The position numbers were made by a program, and so were the translations under genes. The notes beneath the pieces were generated by a model that did no database searches, was not told where the DNA came from, and saw nothing but the letters and a program-made list of their open reading frames with translations. Below are positions 1-6,008 of a DNA stretch of 9,477 bases, piece by piece. The stretch's first letter is position 1. Every line of letters starts with the position of its first letter. This DNA is from Bifidobacteriaceae bacterium NR021 (lineage in GTDB: Bacteria; Actinomycetota; Actinomycetes; Actinomycetales; Bifidobacteriaceae): positions 24,603 to 34,079 of the forward strand of contig NQOP01000002.1 of NCBI GenBank assembly GCA_003585845.1, in the 5' to 3' direction.

Positions 1-138
1 GAAACAGTACTAGATAGTAGCGTAATGCAATTTGATGAGATTCTTGTTTCTGGAGGAAAACGAGGATTGGACGTAGTTCTTAATCCTCAAGATATCGTAA
101 CATTATTAAACGCAACTGTAGCTGATATAGCAGCATAA
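1..138 (+). CDS. ybaK: Cys-tRNA(Pro) deacylase, YbaK/EbsC family (C-terminal 45 residues only)
   Basis: The window opens inside this gene; only the last 45 codons and a TAA stop are visible. The frame reads VSGGKRGLDVVLNPQDIV and then NATVADIAA at the end. That closely matches the C-terminus of Escherichia coli YbaK as I remember it (VSGGKRGLDIEL, then FADIA). Family knowledge: YbaK hydrolyses cysteine mischarged onto tRNA(Pro) by prolyl-tRNA synthetase, a cytosolic proofreading step in translation. The conserved GGKRG loop is the main visible signature; the rest of the domain lies upstream of the window. The assignment rests on this short tail, so a related INS-type editing domain is possible, but the GGKRGLD block is fairly specific. 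No clear terminator follows; 137 bp separate the stop from the next gene. Confidence 0.82.
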   Translation, partial: ETVLDSSVMQFDEILVSGGKRGLDVVLNPQDIVTLLNATVADIAA

Positions 139-230
139 GCAACATAAGCTTTATTACTGCAAATATTGCTACTAACAAGTGATTACTCGCACGAGATTAG
201 TACGTTGACAAATATAACGTCTTGGCAACG

Positions 231-239
231 TGCGATAAT
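231..239 (+). promoter_or_regulatory. Possible extended -10 promoter of the bL37 gene
   Basis: TGCGATAAT at 231-239 is an extended -10 element (TGn followed by GATAAT, one mismatch to TATAAT). It would start transcription near 246, about 30 nt before the bL37 start codon. A perfect TTGACA lies at 205-210, but the spacing to this -10 is 23 bp, too long for a normal pair. The call therefore depends on the extended -10 alone. The flanks ACGTTG (202-207) and CAACGT (226-231) form an inverted repeat across the putative promoter, which might be an operator or chance. Confidence 0.4.
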
Positions 240-263
240 CCCTAAGGTTGTTCATTAATCGTT

Positions 264-269
264 AAGGAG
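264..269 (+). promoter_or_regulatory. Ribosome binding site of bL37
   Basis: AAGGAG lies 6 nt upstream of the ATG at 276. This near-ideal Shine-Dalgarno site is the main evidence, besides the protein sequence, that the 24-codon frame after it is a real gene. Confidence 0.85.
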
Positions 270-275
270 TGCATT

Positions 276-350
276 ATGGGTATGCGTGGCCGCAAGCGCA
301 AGGCGCGTCGTAAAAAAGCAGCGAATCATGGCAAAAGACCAAATGCTTAA
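276..350 (+). CDS. Large ribosomal subunit protein bL37 (24 aa)
   Basis: This very short gene encodes 24 residues, starting MGMRGRKRKARRKK and ending AANHGKRPNA. About half the residues are Lys or Arg. The actinobacteria-specific ribosomal protein bL37, found in the Mycobacterium smegmatis 70S structure, is also 24 residues, with an RGRKKR-type start and a conserved C-terminal ANHGKRPN; I recognise the family from that tail. It binds rRNA in the large subunit. It has a strong Shine-Dalgarno site, AAGGAG, 6 nt upstream, a possible extended -10 promoter before it, and an intrinsic terminator 27 nt after the stop, so it appears to be its own transcription unit. The gene is easily missed because of its length. 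A start at the second Met (282) is possible but has worse spacing to the ribosome binding site. Confidence 0.9.
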   Translation: MGMRGRKRKARRKKAANHGKRPNA

Positions 351-377
351 GCTATAAATTCGCTTATACATACTGTA

Positions 378-409
378 AAGCCCACGTCAATCGTGGGCTT
401 TTTCGTTTT
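378..409 (+). terminator. Intrinsic terminator after bL37
   Basis: AAGCCCACG (378-386) pairs perfectly with CGTGGGCTT (392-400) around a 5-nt loop, followed by TTTCGTTTT. This is a classic Rho-independent terminator for the plus strand. It lies between convergent genes (bL37 and the sigma factor). Read from the minus strand the hairpin is followed only by TTTACAG, so it would end sigma-factor transcripts less efficiently. Confidence 0.92.
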
Positions 410-418
410 AGCATACTT

Positions 419-1096
419 TTATTCACCACAATAATCAGAAAGCTCACGTTTAAGTTGCATACGAGCGCGGTTAAGTCTGCTCATAATAGTGCCTATTTTT
501 ACGCCTTCTTCTTGGGCAATTTGTTTATAAGATTTACCTCGAATAGCGACTTCAATAAAAACTTTTCTACGCTCAGGCGGCAACTTACTAAGCGCAGCAA
601 TAATCTCTTGTGGAGCAAACCCTTCTAAATATTCTTGTTCAGCAGAAAGCATTCCTTTTGCGCAATGATTAGAAGCCTCATAGATATCCCAATCATTGTA
701 GTCGCCAGTTTCATCGTTAGCACGTTTAGGGCCTCGTTTTGCTTTCGCGTACTGATTAAAATACAAATTTCGTTCAATCCTGTTAATCCAGGCAGCAAAA
801 TTTGTGCCAGGCTGAAAAGTTTCAAAAGATTTAAGAGCACGCTCAAAAGTATCTTGCACTAAATCTTGCGCATCCTGCGCATTTTGCGTAAAACGCATAG
901 CTTGAGTGTACAAAGGATCAACGCAAGTAGATACAAGTTGTTCAAATCTTTTGCGTCGACTTTCCATTGCAGAACTTTGCTTAGTATTTACTAAACGATC
1001 ACTAAATAAGCGAGCATTACAATTTTTTGCACTTTGTTTTTTAGCTCTTACGCTTTTAGAGCACATAACATTTGTCTTCTCGATTTGCTCACTCAT
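419..1096 (-). CDS. sigH: ECF RNA polymerase sigma factor, SigH/SigR group
   Basis: The 225-residue protein has the two ECF sigma domains. Region 2 spans about residues 50-120, with DAQDLVQDTFERA (75-87) and the group-typical FQPGTNFAAWINRI (93-106). Region 4 spans about 163-218, with LPPERRKVF, SYKQIAQEEGVKIGTIMSRL and NRARMQL as the helix-turn-helix for the -35 element. FQPGTN, AAW and GTIMSRLNRAR are typical of the SigR/SigH group, which in actinobacteria directs the thiol-oxidative and heat stress response and is held by a zinc anti-sigma factor (RsrA/RshA). Residues 1-45 are a basic, Ser/Asn-rich extension before the sigma core. No start has a strong ribosome binding site. Met11 (at 1066) has GAGAAG 9 nt upstream; Met44 (at 967) begins the core exactly. 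No RsrA-like gene lies on either side: the downstream neighbour is convergent bL37. Function is confident; start and regulation are not. Confidence 0.88.
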   Translation of the reverse strand: MSEQIEKTNVMCSKSVRAKKQSAKNCNARLFSDRLVNTKQSSAMESRRKRFEQLVSTCVDPLYTQAMRFTQNAQDAQDLVQDTFERALKSFETFQPGTNFAAWINRIERNLYFNQYAKAKRGPKRANDETGDYNDWDIYEASNHCAKGMLSAEQEYLEGFAPQEIIAALSKLPPERRKVFIEVAIRGKSYKQIAQEEGVKIGTIMSRLNRARMQLKRELSDYCGE

Positions 1097-1141
1097 ATAG
1101 TCAATAATACTTTTACTTTGCGCATATCGCTACTAATTTAT

Positions 1142-1167
1142 CGTGCTGCATAGCGCAAAGCAGCGCG
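1142..1167 (-). repeat. Hairpin in the leader region of the sigma factor gene
   Basis: CGTGCTGC (1142-1149) can pair with GCAGCGCG (1160-1167), 8 bp with one G-T pair, around a 10-nt loop. The octamer GCAGCGCG recurs at 1195-1202. The hairpin lies 46 bp upstream of the first possible sigma start and also upstream of the divergent exonuclease promoter. It has no T-run, so it does not look like a terminator. A role in control of the sigma leader or as a protein site is only a guess. Confidence 0.35.
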
Positions 1168-1209
1168 AGATGATAACACATCGAGCACAATAACGCAGCG
1201 CGGCATAGT

Positions 1210-1237
1210 GTGACATTGCGTGACATTGCGGTAGTAT
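1210..1237 (+). promoter_or_regulatory. Probable leaderless promoter of the exonuclease gene
   Basis: GTGACA (1210-1215, one mismatch to TTGACA) and TAGTAT (1232-1237, two mismatches to TATAAT) are separated by 16 bp. Transcription would begin about 1244-1245, on the ATG at 1245. No Shine-Dalgarno sequence precedes either candidate start (GTG 1239, ATG 1245), which agrees with a leaderless mRNA; such messages are common in actinobacteria. The spacer carries the second copy of a tandem decamer. Confidence 0.5.
1211..1230 (+). repeat. Tandem direct repeat, 2 x 10 bp
   Basis: TGACATTGCG occurs twice back to back (1211-1220 and 1221-1230). The first copy overlaps the putative -35 element and the second fills most of the promoter spacer. 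A 10-bp period puts both copies on the same face of the helix, as a dimeric regulator site would. Replication slippage is an equally simple explanation. Confidence 0.6.
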
Positions 1238-1244
1238 TGTGACT

Positions 1245-2024
1245 ATGCCAACTCATATTCAAGAATTGTTAAATGCTTTAGATTTAGCACCTAAGCAAGA
1301 TGAGAATACGTTACTTGCTGAATCATGGTTACTTGGTTTCGACACTGAAACTACAGGTGCAAATATTGGTAAAGATGCCATTGTTTCTGCAACTCTAGTA
1401 TTACGCAATCCTGAACTATCTCACGATGGAGATGTGGTATCAACTTGGTTAATTAACCCTCATCAGCCTATGAATCCTAAGGCAAGCGAAGTAAATGGTT
1501 TCACAGACGAATACCTTCAAGAACACGGCGGAGAGCCTGAAGAAGAACTTGAATTCCTTGCGCGCGCAGTAAGCATGGCTCAAGCTAAGAATATTCCACT
1601 ACTTGCTTATAACGCTCCATTTGATATTTCAATGTTACGTCACGACTTGAAGCGTTGGCATCTTACTGCGCTAGAAGAACGAGCAACTTGTTCAATACAT
1701 GCACTAAACGCTAATGACATTCTTACTGTCGATCCTCTTGTTATCGATAGAGCTGTTTCTAGAAGATCCGGCAAGCGTACTCTCACTATTACATCTCAAT
1801 TTTATGGAGTTGAACCAATCGGAGATTTCCACGATGCTACAGCAGACACAGTTGCAGCTCTTGATTTGATTGCTCCAATGAGCAAACTATATGAGTCAGT
1901 AAGTTGCATGAGGCTGAATACTATGATGGATTGGCAGCGCGAAGCTTATATTAATTGGCGAGATAGCTTCAATCAATGGCTGCAATCCCACGGGCGTGAG
2001 CCTATTACTGGAACATGGCTATAA
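1245..2024 (+). CDS. DnaQ-like DEDDh 3'-5' exonuclease
   Basis: The protein is 259 residues from ATG 1245, or 261 from GTG 1239. In the 261-residue numbering, ExoI is GFDTETTG (33-40, catalytic D35 and E37), ExoII is AYNAPFDISML (123-133, D129) and ExoIII is HDATADT (198-204, H198 and D203). This is the full DEDDh set for a two-metal 3'-5' exonuclease of the Pol III epsilon type. The protein is a single exonuclease domain with a short Trp-rich C-terminal helix (WQREAYINWRDSFNQWL) and no BRCT, UvrC-like or polymerase domain. Whether it is the proofreading subunit or a stand-alone repair or RNA exonuclease cannot be decided from sequence alone. I prefer ATG 1245 because a promoter appears to place the transcript start there and there is no ribosome binding site. 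murE follows after 25 bp, so the two are probably co-transcribed. Confidence 0.85.
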   Translation: MPTHIQELLNALDLAPKQDENTLLAESWLLGFDTETTGANIGKDAIVSATLVLRNPELSHDGDVVSTWLINPHQPMNPKASEVNGFTDEYLQEHGGEPEEELEFLARAVSMAQAKNIPLLAYNAPFDISMLRHDLKRWHLTALEERATCSIHALNANDILTVDPLVIDRAVSRRSGKRTLTITSQFYGVEPIGDFHDATADTVAALDLIAPMSKLYESVSCMRLNTMMDWQREAYINWRDSFNQWLQSHGREPITGTWL

Positions 2025-2035
2025 AACATTTGGTG

Positions 2036-2043
2036 AAAAGAAG
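2036..2043 (+). promoter_or_regulatory. Purine-rich ribosome binding site of murE
   Basis: AAAAGAAG ends 6 nt before the ATG at 2050. It is a weak but well-spaced Shine-Dalgarno site and favours 2050 over the second Met at 2056. Confidence 0.5.
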
Positions 2044-2049
2044 TAAATT

Positions 2050-3855
2050 ATGATCATGCATAACACGTTGTCATTAGCAAACGCAAGTGAAATTTTGCAA
2101 CACTATGGTTTGTTGCGCGAAATGATTCAATATTGTAAAGCAGAAGATACTAATAGTGCCAATACTGCTAATACTAAAGAAAAAACTGTAGACTCTACTC
2201 ATTCTCGCAATGAAATATGGTCTCTAAATCCGTATTATTTCCCAAATATTGATGCAGATGAGTGCTTTACTAACGCAACTTACGATACTCGCGATATTAC
2301 ACCTGGAACACTTCTGTTTATTAAAGGCAATTTTCAGTCGGAATATCTTTTAAATGCAGATAACAAAGGACTTGCTGCATATGTTGCTGAACAAAGCTAC
2401 GCACAATACACAAAAGCTGTTGGTTTAATTGTTACGGATGCTAAAAAAGCAATGAGCGTGCTTGCAGCAGCATTCTTTGGAAATCCACAAGAAAAACTCA
2501 CTATTGTTGGAATTACTGGAACTAAAGGCAAAACAACTACAGCCTACTTTACTCACGCTATTCTAAACTCCCATTCGCACGGTAAAGCAGCGCTGTTTTC
2601 TTCAGTAGATAATTGCGTAGACGGAAAAAATTACGTTGAATCTAATTTAACTACTCCTGAAAGTTTTGACGCTTTCAAAATGATGCGCGAAGCTGTAGAT
2701 AACGGCATGAAGTATCTTGTTATGGAAGTTTCTTCGCAAGCATATAAGGTGAATCGCGTATACGGTCTTAAATTCGATGTTGCAGCATTCTTAAACATTA
2801 GCCCAGACCACATTAGCCCTATTGAGCACCCAACTTTTGAAGATTACTTGTATTGCAAACGACAAATTATTGCAAATACTAAGCGTTTAGTACTAAATTC
2901 TGATACAGATCACGCAGATCTTCTTTTACAAGATGCGGAACGCAACAATGTGCTCGTAACAACTTTTGCTCGCATTAAAAAAGATGAAATAGAAGGCGAT
3001 ACTTGCGAAAATGACAATTTCGATGATATTGACGACGATCGCATAAATTATTGCGTTCCTGCTAACGATGACGATTATACAGAATTACTTACTCCTGACT
3101 ACATCGCAATGCCAGTAGAAAATAGTGAATCACATTGCATCGCTATGCGAGACTCAAGCGAAGACGACGACTATGAAGATAATGACTACGAAGAAGACGC
3201 GCACTACTGCCCTATTGACGAATTCGCATTGTCTATTGCAGGAGATTTTAACTACGAAAATGCTTTAGCTGCAATCGCTATTGCAGGAGAATTGGGAATT
3301 AATCAAGATACTGATTTACACGCATTACACGCTATTGAGAACGTGAAAATTTCTGGACGCATGGAAGTTTTCAAAGACACGCACTCAAATATGATTGCAG
3401 TTGTCGACTATGCACATAACTACATTTCTACAAAATCAGTTCTTGACTTTGTAGAAGAACGCTACGGCAAATTTAATCCTCGAATTACGCTAATAACTGG
3501 TTCCACAGGAGATAAAGCTGTCGACCGTCGTAAAGAAATTGTTGAAGCCGCGCAAAACCGCATAGAACAGTTTATTTTCACTACTGAAGATACTGATACT
3601 GAAGACGTAATGCATATTTGCGAGGATATGCAAAGTTATGTTACGAACCCAAATGTTTCTTCACGCATTATTATCGACAGAGCTGAAGCAATAGAGTACG
3701 CTTACAACGATGCTGCAAACAGCGAACAAAAAAATGAGAGATTAAACATTCTTCTTGCTATTGGTAAGGGCGATGAACGTTGGATTAAAAACAAACGAAA
3801 GCATGTGCCGTATGAGGGTGATTCATTCGTAATAAAGCGTCTTTTTGGTCTGTAA
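2050..3855 (+). CDS. murE: UDP-N-acetylmuramoyl-dipeptide ligase MurE, L-lysine-adding type
   Basis: This 601-residue cytosolic Mur ligase would add the third residue, probably L-Lys, to UDP-MurNAc-L-Ala-D-Glu with ATP. The P-loop is GITGTKGKTTT (154-164). Then come TTPES (201-205, UDP-substrate loop), MEVSSQA (225-231), NISPDHI (249-255) with EHPTFEDYLYCKR (K270 at the usual carbamylated-Lys position), GDFNYENA (398-405), GRMEVF (436-441), DYAHN (453-457) and GSTGDKAVDRRK (484-495). The TTPES, EHPTFEDY and DYAHN blocks resemble the Lys-type MurE of streptococci and staphylococci rather than DAP-type enzymes. It is longer than the usual 480-500 residues. Part of the excess is an acidic insert at 312-384 (29 of 73 residues Asp or Glu) and part a loose region at 31-52. 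Where Lys-type enzymes have a DDPN-like motif, this one reads TTEDTDTED (511-519). It follows the exonuclease by 25 bp and precedes the ATP-grasp ligase by 119 or 134 bp. Confidence 0.88.
   Translation: MIMHNTLSLANASEILQHYGLLREMIQYCKAEDTNSANTANTKEKTVDSTHSRNEIWSLNPYYFPNIDADECFTNATYDTRDITPGTLLFIKGNFQSEYLLNADNKGLAAYVAEQSYAQYTKAVGLIVTDAKKAMSVLAAAFFGNPQEKLTIVGITGTKGKTTTAYFTHAILNSHSHGKAALFSSVDNCVDGKNYVESNLTTPESFDAFKMMREAVDNGMKYLVMEVSSQAYKVNRVYGLKFDVAAFLNISPDHISPIEHPTFEDYLYCKRQIIANTKRLVLNSDTDHADLLLQDAERNNVLVTTFARIKKDEIEGDTCENDNFDDIDDDRINYCVPANDDDYTELLTPDYIAMPVENSESHCIAMRDSSEDDDYEDNDYEEDAHYCPIDEFALSIAGDFNYENALAAIAIAGELGINQDTDLHALHAIENVKISGRMEVFKDTHSNMIAVVDYAHNYISTKSVLDFVEERYGKFNPRITLITGSTGDKAVDRRKEIVEAAQNRIEQFIFTTEDTDTEDVMHICEDMQSYVTNPNVSSRIIIDRAEAIEYAYNDAANSEQKNERLNILLAIGKGDERWIKNKRKHVPYEGDSFVIKRLFGL
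2983..3201 (+). other. Acidic low-complexity insert inside MurE
   Basis: Codons 312-384 of murE encode a stretch with 29 Asp or Glu residues out of 73 and only two Arg and no Lys, including runs such as DDIDDD, EDDDYEDNDYEED. It falls in the central ATP-binding domain between the strand after the carbamylated-Lys block and the GDFNYENA helix. It is in frame and contains no stop, so it is translated. It is not a simple nucleotide repeat. Codons for Asp are mixed (GAC and GAT), which argues against a recent slippage expansion. Confidence 0.8.
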
Positions 3856-3910
3856 TAAGCTTATGCGAAAGTATGAAAATATACGAATAAAATAAACGCA
3901 ATTACTGCAT

Positions 3911-3964
3911 AAACTAAATAACAAGCTAGCTAACAAACTAAATAACAAACAAGTTAAATAACAA
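3911..3964 (+). repeat. Imperfect 14-bp repeats between murE and the ATP-grasp gene
   Basis: AAACTAAATAACAA occurs at 3911-3924 and again, identical, at 3935-3948. A third copy at 3951-3964 has two changes (AAGTTAAATAACAA). The stretch is C-poor and G-poor and probably unstructured RNA. No GC-rich terminator hairpin lies between the genes, so transcripts from murE could read through. A palindrome AGCTAGCT sits between copies 1 and 2. Confidence 0.65.
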
Positions 3965-3976
3965 ACTAAAACAAAT

Positions 3977-3983
3977 GAAGAAG
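3977..3983 (+). promoter_or_regulatory. Ribosome binding site that favours the internal start at 3990
   Basis: GAAGAAG lies 6 nt before the ATG at 3990, while nothing like a Shine-Dalgarno site precedes the ATG at 3975 (upstream is ACTAAAACAA). The bases that would be the first codons of the longer form therefore look like the ribosome binding site of the shorter form. Confidence 0.6.
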
Positions 3984-3989
3984 ATACAA

Positions 3990-5231
3990 ATGAATAATCA
4001 ACGATTCCAACCTGTGTTACTCGGTAGCGATATAAACGCATATGGCATGGCTCGAGCATTCCATGAAGAATATGGCATTACTTCAATTGCTTTTGCGCAC
4101 TTCCAACTTTCACCTACGAAATTTAGTAAAATTGTCGATGTGAGAATTGTTCCAGGCTTTGGAGAACTTCCTACATTCCGCAATACAATGCTTGATTTTG
4201 CTAAATCATGGCATCAAGAGCATCCTAATACCAAGCTTCTGCTTATTCCTTGCGGCGACGTATATGCGAACCTTCTGAGCCAATGCGGTGATGAATTGCA
4301 CGAATATTTTGCTTTCCACACATTGCCAAATTCGCTCAATCGCCAGCTTAGCCTTAAAAGCTCATTCTATAAAACTTGTGAAAAATACAATCTTCCTCAT
4401 CCAAAAACTAAAGTTGTAAACGCTCAAGAAGTAGCAGCGCACGCTTATGAAGATTTGCCATTCAGCTTCCCTATTGCTATGAAACCAGCTAATAGCACTA
4501 AATGGCTTGATATTGATTTTGAGGGACGCAAAAAAGCTTTTATTATCAATACTCCGCAAGAACTTGACACTCTTATTCAACGCTCGTACAAAGCTGGCTA
4601 CGATGACGAAATGATTTTGCAAGACTTTATTCCTGGAGACGACAGCCGCATGCGTGTGCTAAATGCTTACGTTGATAGCGACCATCATGTGCGCATGATG
4701 TTTCTAGGACACCCTCTGCTGGAGGATCCAACTCCAGAAGCAATCGGAAATTATGCAGCTATTATTCCAGACTACAATGAGGAAGTTTTCCAAAATATTA
4801 AAGCATTTTTGGAAGATATACGTTACGTTGGCGTAGCTAATTTTGATATGAAATACGATGAGAGAGACGGAAAGTATAAGCTTTTTGAAATCAATTTACG
4901 TCAAGGACGTTCAAGCTATTTCGTCACTTTAAACGGATTTAATATTGCTAAATATTTTGTTGAAGATTTAATTGACCATAAGCCTTTTGATGGAAATACT
5001 GTGTTCGGCCGTGGAGAAAAGCTGTGGATGGAGATTCCGCGATCGATATTTTGCAATTATGTAGCAGAAGGCGGTGAAAAGAAGCGCGGTCTTAATATGA
5101 TTCGTCGCGGCGATTGGGGCACTACGCTAGAATATAAAAAAGATATGAATCTGCTACGATGGTTGATGATTCGTCATATGTTTTCAATTTACACAAGACG
5201 TTACGCAGAATTTTTCCGCAACAAAGCGTGA
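3990..5231 (+). CDS. ATP-grasp carboxylate-amine ligase, probable D-aspartate ligase for the peptidoglycan cross-bridge
   Basis: I prefer the ATG at 3990 (413 residues) because GAAGAAG precedes it by 6 nt; the ATG at 3975 would add five residues. In the longer numbering, an N-terminal pre-ATP-grasp domain (about 11-110, VLLGSDINAYGMARAFHEEYG) is followed by the ATP-grasp fold. K128 (SLKSSFYK) and K170 (AMKPANS) are candidate ATP-binding lysines, LQDFIPGDD (215-223) the hinge region, and FDMKYD (290-295) and FEINLRQGRSSY (304-315) hold candidate metal ligands D291, E305 and N307. The family includes D-aspartate ligase Asl of Enterococcus faecium, which activates D-Asp as an acyl phosphate and joins it to the lysine side chain of UDP-MurNAc-pentapeptide. 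Length and layout fit that enzyme. Position between Lys-type murE and an Asp-racemase-family gene is the strongest hint to this substrate. Another amino acid, such as D-Ser or Gly, cannot be excluded. Confidence 0.7.
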   Translation: MNNQRFQPVLLGSDINAYGMARAFHEEYGITSIAFAHFQLSPTKFSKIVDVRIVPGFGELPTFRNTMLDFAKSWHQEHPNTKLLLIPCGDVYANLLSQCGDELHEYFAFHTLPNSLNRQLSLKSSFYKTCEKYNLPHPKTKVVNAQEVAAHAYEDLPFSFPIAMKPANSTKWLDIDFEGRKKAFIINTPQELDTLIQRSYKAGYDDEMILQDFIPGDDSRMRVLNAYVDSDHHVRMMFLGHPLLEDPTPEAIGNYAAIIPDYNEEVFQNIKAFLEDIRYVGVANFDMKYDERDGKYKLFEINLRQGRSSYFVTLNGFNIAKYFVEDLIDHKPFDGNTVFGRGEKLWMEIPRSIFCNYVAEGGEKKRGLNMIRRGDWGTTLEYKKDMNLLRWLMIRHMFSIYTRRYAEFFRNKA

Positions 5232-5250
5232 AAATTATTACGTAACTTTG

Positions 5251-5256
5251 AAGGGA
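5251..5256 (+). promoter_or_regulatory. Ribosome binding site of the racemase gene
   Basis: AAGGGA lies 10 nt before the ATG at 5267. The nearer ATG at 5259 runs into a stop after two codons, so 5267 is the start. Confidence 0.65.
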
Positions 5257-5266
5257 ATATGAGACA

Positions 5267-5995
5267 ATGAAACGTCCGTTTTTTGCTGTACTTGGCGGCA
5301 TGGGCACACTTGCAACAGAAAGCTATATTCGTTTACTTAACAAAGAAACGCATGCGCATAACGATCAAGAGTTTTTAGATTATGTGGTGTTCAATGATGC
5401 TTCTGTGCCAGATAGAACAGCATATATTGTTGGCGAATCATCCGAAAGCCCATTCCCTACTCTTGCAGACGACATAGCTAAAGCAACTGCGATGGGTGCT
5501 TCATTTATTGTGCTCACATGCAATACTGCGCATTACTTTTACGATAAGTTCCAAGCACTCACCGATGTGCCAATTATGCATATGCCGCGTGGCGCTGTAG
5601 CTGAAGTTTCTAAACGTTATCCAAAGTCTAAATGTAACCGTATTGGATTCTTAGGTACTGTAGGGTCGCGTAAAGCTGGAGTGTATCAGCGCGCTATAGA
5701 AGAAGCAGGATACACATTCGTAGCACCCGACGACGATTTACAAAAACGCATTACATCACTTATTTATGATGATGTAAAAGGCACAGGCGATCTTAATTTA
5801 CGCCGTTACGAGTCCGTTTTAAGCGACATGCTTGACCCTGCAGGAGCGTGCCGTTGCGACGCACTTATTTTGGGTTGCACAGAATTAAGCGTGCTTAATG
5901 AAGCTTTCCCTCTTCCGCAAATACCGTTAGTTGACGCTCAAGCAGTACTCGTAAAAAATACTGTAGAAAAAGCTAAATCTTTGCGAATGAAGTAG
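5267..5995 (+). CDS. Aspartate racemase (Asp/Glu racemase superfamily)
   Basis: This 242-residue protein has the superfamily's two-cysteine arrangement: C85 in LTCNTAH (83-89) and C204 in LGCTELSVL (202-210). The cysteines act as acid and base on opposite faces of the alpha carbon, without a cofactor. The N-terminus reads AVLGGMGTLATESY (7-20). GGMG with this spacing is typical of aspartate racemases; glutamate racemase MurI has a DSGxGG-type start instead. FNDASVPDRT (42-51) is the substrate loop. The expected role is cytosolic supply of D-Asp from L-Asp. It follows the ATP-grasp ligase by 35 bp, which suggests co-transcription and a D-Asp product feeding that enzyme. Substrate choice within the superfamily is hard to read from sequence, so D-Glu activity is not excluded, but the context favours D-Asp. 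Confidence 0.82.
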   Translation: MKRPFFAVLGGMGTLATESYIRLLNKETHAHNDQEFLDYVVFNDASVPDRTAYIVGESSESPFPTLADDIAKATAMGASFIVLTCNTAHYFYDKFQALTDVPIMHMPRGAVAEVSKRYPKSKCNRIGFLGTVGSRKAGVYQRAIEEAGYTFVAPDDDLQKRITSLIYDDVKGTGDLNLRRYESVLSDMLDPAGACRCDALILGCTELSVLNEAFPLPQIPLVDAQAVLVKNTVEKAKSLRMK

Positions 5996-6008
5996 CAAAA
6001 ATAGCTTA

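Noticed and set aside
205..239. TTGACA at 205-210 paired with GATAAT at 234-239 as a standard promoter
   Set aside because: The spacing is 23 bp, too long; only the extended -10 is kept, with low confidence.
3990..5231. D-Ala-D-Ala ligase or biotin/carbamoyl-type ATP-grasp enzyme
   Set aside because: The pre-ATP-grasp domain, the length and the FEINLRQGRSSY block do not match Ddl, which is shorter with a different omega loop; no biotin or glutaminase domain is present.
5267..5995. Glutamate racemase MurI for the racemase gene
   Set aside because: The N-terminus has LGGMG, typical of aspartate racemases, not the DSGxGG-type start of MurI, and the neighbours favour D-Asp.
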